Source: JBJEXX01 sp051886215 (GTDB taxonomy: Bacteria; Bacillota_I; Bacilli_A; RF39; UBA660). From it: a stretch of DNA of 16,036 nucleotides. Positions 13,727 to 16,036 of the stretch are shown in pieces; the stretch's first letter is position 1, and each line of letters begins with the position of its first letter. The position numbers were made by a program, and so were the translations under genes. The stretch spans positions 1 to 16,036 of the forward strand of contig JBJEXX010000058.1 of assembly GCA_051886215.1 (NCBI GenBank), given 5' to 3'. The notes below the pieces were generated by a model. That model was not told the origin of the DNA, made no database searches, and saw only the letters and a program-made list of their open reading frames with translations.

Positions 13727-15071
13727 AAGTCCAATTATTCCAACTGATATAGTGGTGCATTTGGGACCACCTAATGCTGCAGCTAAAAATATAACAGTAC
13801 CTTTTATAGAATATATTAAAAACGTAGCTTCAAGTGAAATATATCCCAATTGGCCAACAGACGCTATTAAAGCTAATGTTTTAGCGCAAATTTCTTTTGC
13901 TTTAAATAGAATTTATAATGAATGGTATCCATCTCAAGGATATGATTTTGATATTACTAGTAGTCCTGTTTATGATCAAGCTTTCAATGAAAATCAACAA
14001 TTTTTTGATAATATTTCTAAAATTGTAGATGATATATTTAATAATTATATAGTGAAAGATAATCAAATACAGCCTTTATTTGCAACTTATTGTGATGGAA
14101 AAAATACAACTTGTGAAGGACTTTCACAATGGGGAACAGTCGATTTAGCGAAAGCAGGTAAAGATCCTTTACAAATATTAAAAACATATTATGGTAATGA
14201 TATAAAATTAGTTTATAATGCACCAGTGGATGCTAATGTACCATCATATCCGGGTTTCCCTTTAAAATTAGGAGAAGCAGGAGGATTTATTAAGATTTTA
14301 AAAAGTCAATTAAATAGAATTGGTCAAAATTATCCAGCAATACCAATAATTACAAATGATAATATTGTATTTGATGTAGAAACCGAAAGAGCTGTTAAAA
14401 AATTTCAAAATATATTTGACTTAGATGAAACTGGCATTGTGGATAAAGCAACTTGGTATAAAATTAAATATATCTATAATGCTGTTAAAAAGATATCTGA
14501 TTTATATTCAGAAGGAATTAAAGCAGAAGAAGTAGATATTTTATATGATAATCAAGTTAAGTTAGGAGATAGTGGAAATTATATAACAACTATAAACTAT
14601 TATTTAAATTTAATAACATATTTTGATAGTGATTTGCCATTTTTAGATTTAAGAAGTAAAGAATTTACAGATAAAACTGAACAGGTTGTTAAAGCTTTTC
14701 AAAATAAATATAATCTTCCTGTGACAGGAATAATTGATGTCGAAACTTGGAAAGTTATAAAAGAAGTTTATGAAAAAACTTTAAATATGATACCTAATGA
14801 ATATTTGGAATATATTGATGAGTTTTTTCCAGGTAGATTTTTAGTTAGAGGAATGGAAGGAAATGATGTAGTTAGATTACAAAGTTTTTTATATAAAATA
14901 TGTGAAGCAACTCATGAAATACCAGGTGTTAAAGTTAATGGGGTATTTGACTATTTGACAGAACAATCAGTAAAATATATACAAAATAAATATGATTTAA
15001 CTGTTGATGGAATAGTTTATCCTGCAACTTGGTACTATATAGTAGAACTTTCAAAAGGAAGTATTGATTAA
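13716..15071 (+). CDS. SpoIID-like domain protein with three peptidoglycan-binding repeats
   Basis: A 451-residue protein in two parts. Residues about 10-168 form a SpoIID/LytB-like domain: SSEIYPNWPTDAIKAN (39-54), where Glu41 lines up with the catalytic Glu of SpoIID lytic transglycosylases, and LSQWGTVDLAKAGKDPLQIL (136-155) followed by YYGNDI. Two Cys (126 and 133, YCDGKNTTC) sit where SpoIID can bind zinc. Residues about 183-450 carry three PG_binding_1 repeats (about 183-252, 282-354, 382-450), each ending in FQxxxxLxxTGIxDxxTW or a similar form. SpoIID cuts glycan strands at engulfment, so this protein may process spore or cell-wall peptidoglycan. It has no signal peptide or membrane helix, unlike SpoIID itself. 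The start follows GGAGG (13702-13706) and overlaps the upstream stop. Confidence 0.9.
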   Translation: MAIRSPIIPTDIVVHLGPPNAAAKNITVPFIEYIKNVASSEIYPNWPTDAIKANVLAQISFALNRIYNEWYPSQGYDFDITSSPVYDQAFNENQQFFDNISKIVDDIFNNYIVKDNQIQPLFATYCDGKNTTCEGLSQWGTVDLAKAGKDPLQILKTYYGNDIKLVYNAPVDANVPSYPGFPLKLGEAGGFIKILKSQLNRIGQNYPAIPIITNDNIVFDVETERAVKKFQNIFDLDETGIVDKATWYKIKYIYNAVKKISDLYSEGIKAEEVDILYDNQVKLGDSGNYITTINYYLNLITYFDSDLPFLDLRSKEFTDKTEQVVKAFQNKYNLPVTGIIDVETWKVIKEVYEKTLNMIPNEYLEYIDEFFPGRFLVRGMEGNDVVRLQSFLYKICEATHEIPGVKVNGVFDYLTEQSVKYIQNKYDLTVDGIVYPATWYYIVELSKGSID

Positions 15072-15096
15072 TTGTATTAGATATTTTAATTTTATA

Positions 15097-15105
15097 TGTT
15101 ATAAT
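15097..15105 (+). promoter_or_regulatory. Extended -10 promoter of the GT8 gene
   Basis: TG-T-TATAAT at 15097-15105, a perfect extended -10. The -35 position (15077-15082, TTAGAT) is poor. The start would be near 15112, giving a leader of about 18 nt. Confidence 0.6.
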
Positions 15106-15129
15106 AATTCTAAGGGTTGATGAAAAAAT

Positions 15130-15921
15130 ATGAATATTATTGTTAGCTTAAATAAAAATTATTTAGAGCAAGTATATGTATTAATAAATTCTATTAAACA
15201 AAATAATGATTGTAATATAGATTTCTATATTATGTATCAAGATTTATCACAAAAAGAAATTTCTAATATTATTAACAAATGTACTACTGATAAATTTAAA
15301 ATCCATCCTTTGTATATTAATGATAAAGATATTAATAAGTTTCCTATAACGGAAAAAAGATATCCTAGAGAGATTTATTTTAGATTATTTAGTTATAGAT
15401 ATTTAAATAAAGATATAGATAGAGTTTTATATTTAGATATAGATACAGTTGTTATAAATAGTTTAGAAGATTTATATAATAGTGAATTTAATGAAAATTA
15501 TTTTTTAGGTTGTACACATGTGGGAAAAAGACTTTTAAGATTTAATAGATTACGTCTAGGAGTCAAAAATAAGTATCCATATATTAATACCGGTATAATG
15601 CTTATTAATATAGCAAAAATTAGAGAACATGATATAGGTAAAGAAATTTCTGATTATGTAATAAGTCATTCTTCAATATTATTATTACCAGATCAAGATG
15701 TTGTTTTTGCTTTATATGGAGATAAAGTAGAATTAATTGATTCTCTAAAATATAATATAGGGGAAAAATTAATAAATGAATATAATTTTAAGCATCTTAA
15801 AAAAATTGATATTAATTGGATTAGAAAAAATAGTGTAGTAGTTCATTATTATGGAAAGAATAAACCTTGGAATGATAAATATGATGGAATTTTAAATGTT
15901 TTTTATGATGAATATAAATGA
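15130..15921 (+). CDS. Glycosyltransferase family 8 protein
   Basis: A 263-residue cytoplasmic GT-A fold enzyme of family GT8, which transfers galactose or glucose from a nucleotide sugar to glycan or lipid acceptors with retention of configuration. It has the metal-binding DxD in YLDIDTVV (Asp103, Asp105), the YINTGIMLIN signature (151-160), the LPDQDVVF segment with Gln189-Asp190, and the C-terminal VVHYYGKNKPW (237-247) with the metal-binding His239. These are all the usual landmarks in the right order. The length is a little short for GT8. There is no membrane helix. The SD (AAGGG, 15112-15116) is 13 nt before the ATG, longer than elsewhere in the window. Stop is TGA. It is monocistronic; acceptor and donor are unknown, with a cell-surface glycan likely. 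Confidence 0.93.
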   Translation: MNIIVSLNKNYLEQVYVLINSIKQNNDCNIDFYIMYQDLSQKEISNIINKCTTDKFKIHPLYINDKDINKFPITEKRYPREIYFRLFSYRYLNKDIDRVLYLDIDTVVINSLEDLYNSEFNENYFLGCTHVGKRLLRFNRLRLGVKNKYPYINTGIMLINIAKIREHDIGKEISDYVISHSSILLLPDQDVVFALYGDKVELIDSLKYNIGEKLINEYNFKHLKKIDINWIRKNSVVVHYYGKNKPWNDKYDGILNVFYDEYK

Positions 15922-15924
15922 AAT

Positions 15925-15946
15925 GAGACTTGATAGTCTCTTTTTT
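15925..15946 (+). terminator. Terminator of the GT8 gene
   Basis: A perfect 6-bp stem GAGACT (15925-15930) / AGTCTC (15935-15940) with a TGAT loop, followed by six T residues (15941-15946). Confidence 0.88.
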
Positions 15947-15982
15947 ATTTATAAGGAAAGTGCGTTTTTTTAAGAAAAGACA

Positions 15983-16011
15983 TTGACGAACATAAGTTTT
16001 ATATGTATAAT
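15983..16011 (+). promoter_or_regulatory. Promoter reading out of the window
   Basis: TTGACG (15983-15988), a 17-nt spacer and TATAAT (16006-16011). Transcription would start near 16018 and read beyond 16036. GGTGGT at the window end could be the next gene's SD, or ATG at 16029-16031 a start without SD; the window is too short to tell. Confidence 0.75.
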
Positions 16012-16036
16012 ATAAATACAAAAATAACATGGTGGT

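Noticed and set aside
13595..13849. Minus-strand ORF across the junction of the second and third cassette genes
   Set aside because: Opposite two supported coding frames whose translational coupling makes sense; no RBS for the minus frame.
15120..15146. Short upstream ORF before the GT8 gene (8 codons from ATG at 15120)
   Set aside because: It overlaps the true start out of frame and is too short and simple in sequence to support as a leader peptide.
15919..15921. Mycoplasma code with TGA as Trp
   Set aside because: TGA is the stop of the GT8 gene, directly before its terminator, and Trp codons are TGG throughout.
15821..16030. Minus-strand ORF over the end of the GT8 gene and its terminator
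   Set aside because: Runs through a clear + strand terminator and promoter; Tyr/His/Lys-rich translation typical of antisense AT-rich DNA.
1..16036. Phage, transposon, toxin-antitoxin or defence system
   Set aside because: No integrase, transposase, nuclease, terminal repeats or typical gene pairs were seen on either strand.

Overview
The window looks like chromosomal DNA from an uncultured, very AT-rich, low-GC Gram-positive bacterium (Firmicutes/Bacillota in the broad sense). The evidence is A/T-ending codons throughout, strong AGGAGG/GGTGAT ribosome binding sites, TTGACA/TATAAT promoters (several with an extended TG before the -10), compact hairpin-plus-T-run terminators, and Gram-positive wall genes. 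TGA ends the last gene and Trp is TGG, so the code is the standard bacterial one and not the Mycoplasma code. Almost everything is on the + strand. I see no phage, insertion sequence, CRISPR array or plasmid gene.

Layout. 1-272: tRNA-Ile2(CAU) and tRNA-Leu(UAG) with a promoter and a terminator. 337-1457: a consensus promoter drives a 344-residue protein of unknown function. 1463-2203: two divergent small genes of unknown function (a three-helix membrane protein and a 103-residue protein) with overlapping promoter sequences. 2233-4710: a probable operon corA-type metal channel / thymidylate kinase / glutamate racemase. 4743-6014: an extremely Asn/Lys/Ile-rich unknown protein. 6084-7187: a membrane-anchored surface protein with six extracellular Cys. 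7226-7924: pyrH, separated from its usual neighbours and directly behind a terminator hairpin. 7994-9016: a short CNNM/CBS (HlyC/CorC-like) membrane protein. 9133-9903: a secreted protein with a sortase-like tail (NPNTSD). 9961-10081: tRNA-His on the minus strand with its promoter. 10143-12428: a xylose-isomerase-like TIM-barrel protein and an FAD oxidoreductase with a C-terminal Rieske domain, each preceded by almost the same 16-17 nt element. 12476-15071: a tightly packed three-gene cassette (five-LysM protein, small probable beta-sandwich protein, SpoIID-like domain with three peptidoglycan-binding repeats). 15130-15921: a GT8 family glycosyltransferase. 15983-16036: a promoter reading into a gene outside the window.

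How it fits together. Housekeeping functions (UMP and dTMP kinases, glutamate racemase, tRNAs) are mixed with envelope functions. The most interesting unit is the 12476-15071 cassette. All three products lack signal peptides, yet two of them are built from peptidoglycan-binding or peptidoglycan-cleaving modules. That combination is expected for proteins made in the mother cell and placed on a developing spore, as with SafA. This points to an endospore-forming or formerly spore-forming lineage, but that is inference. All sequence readings were made by eye; no database search or folding program was run.
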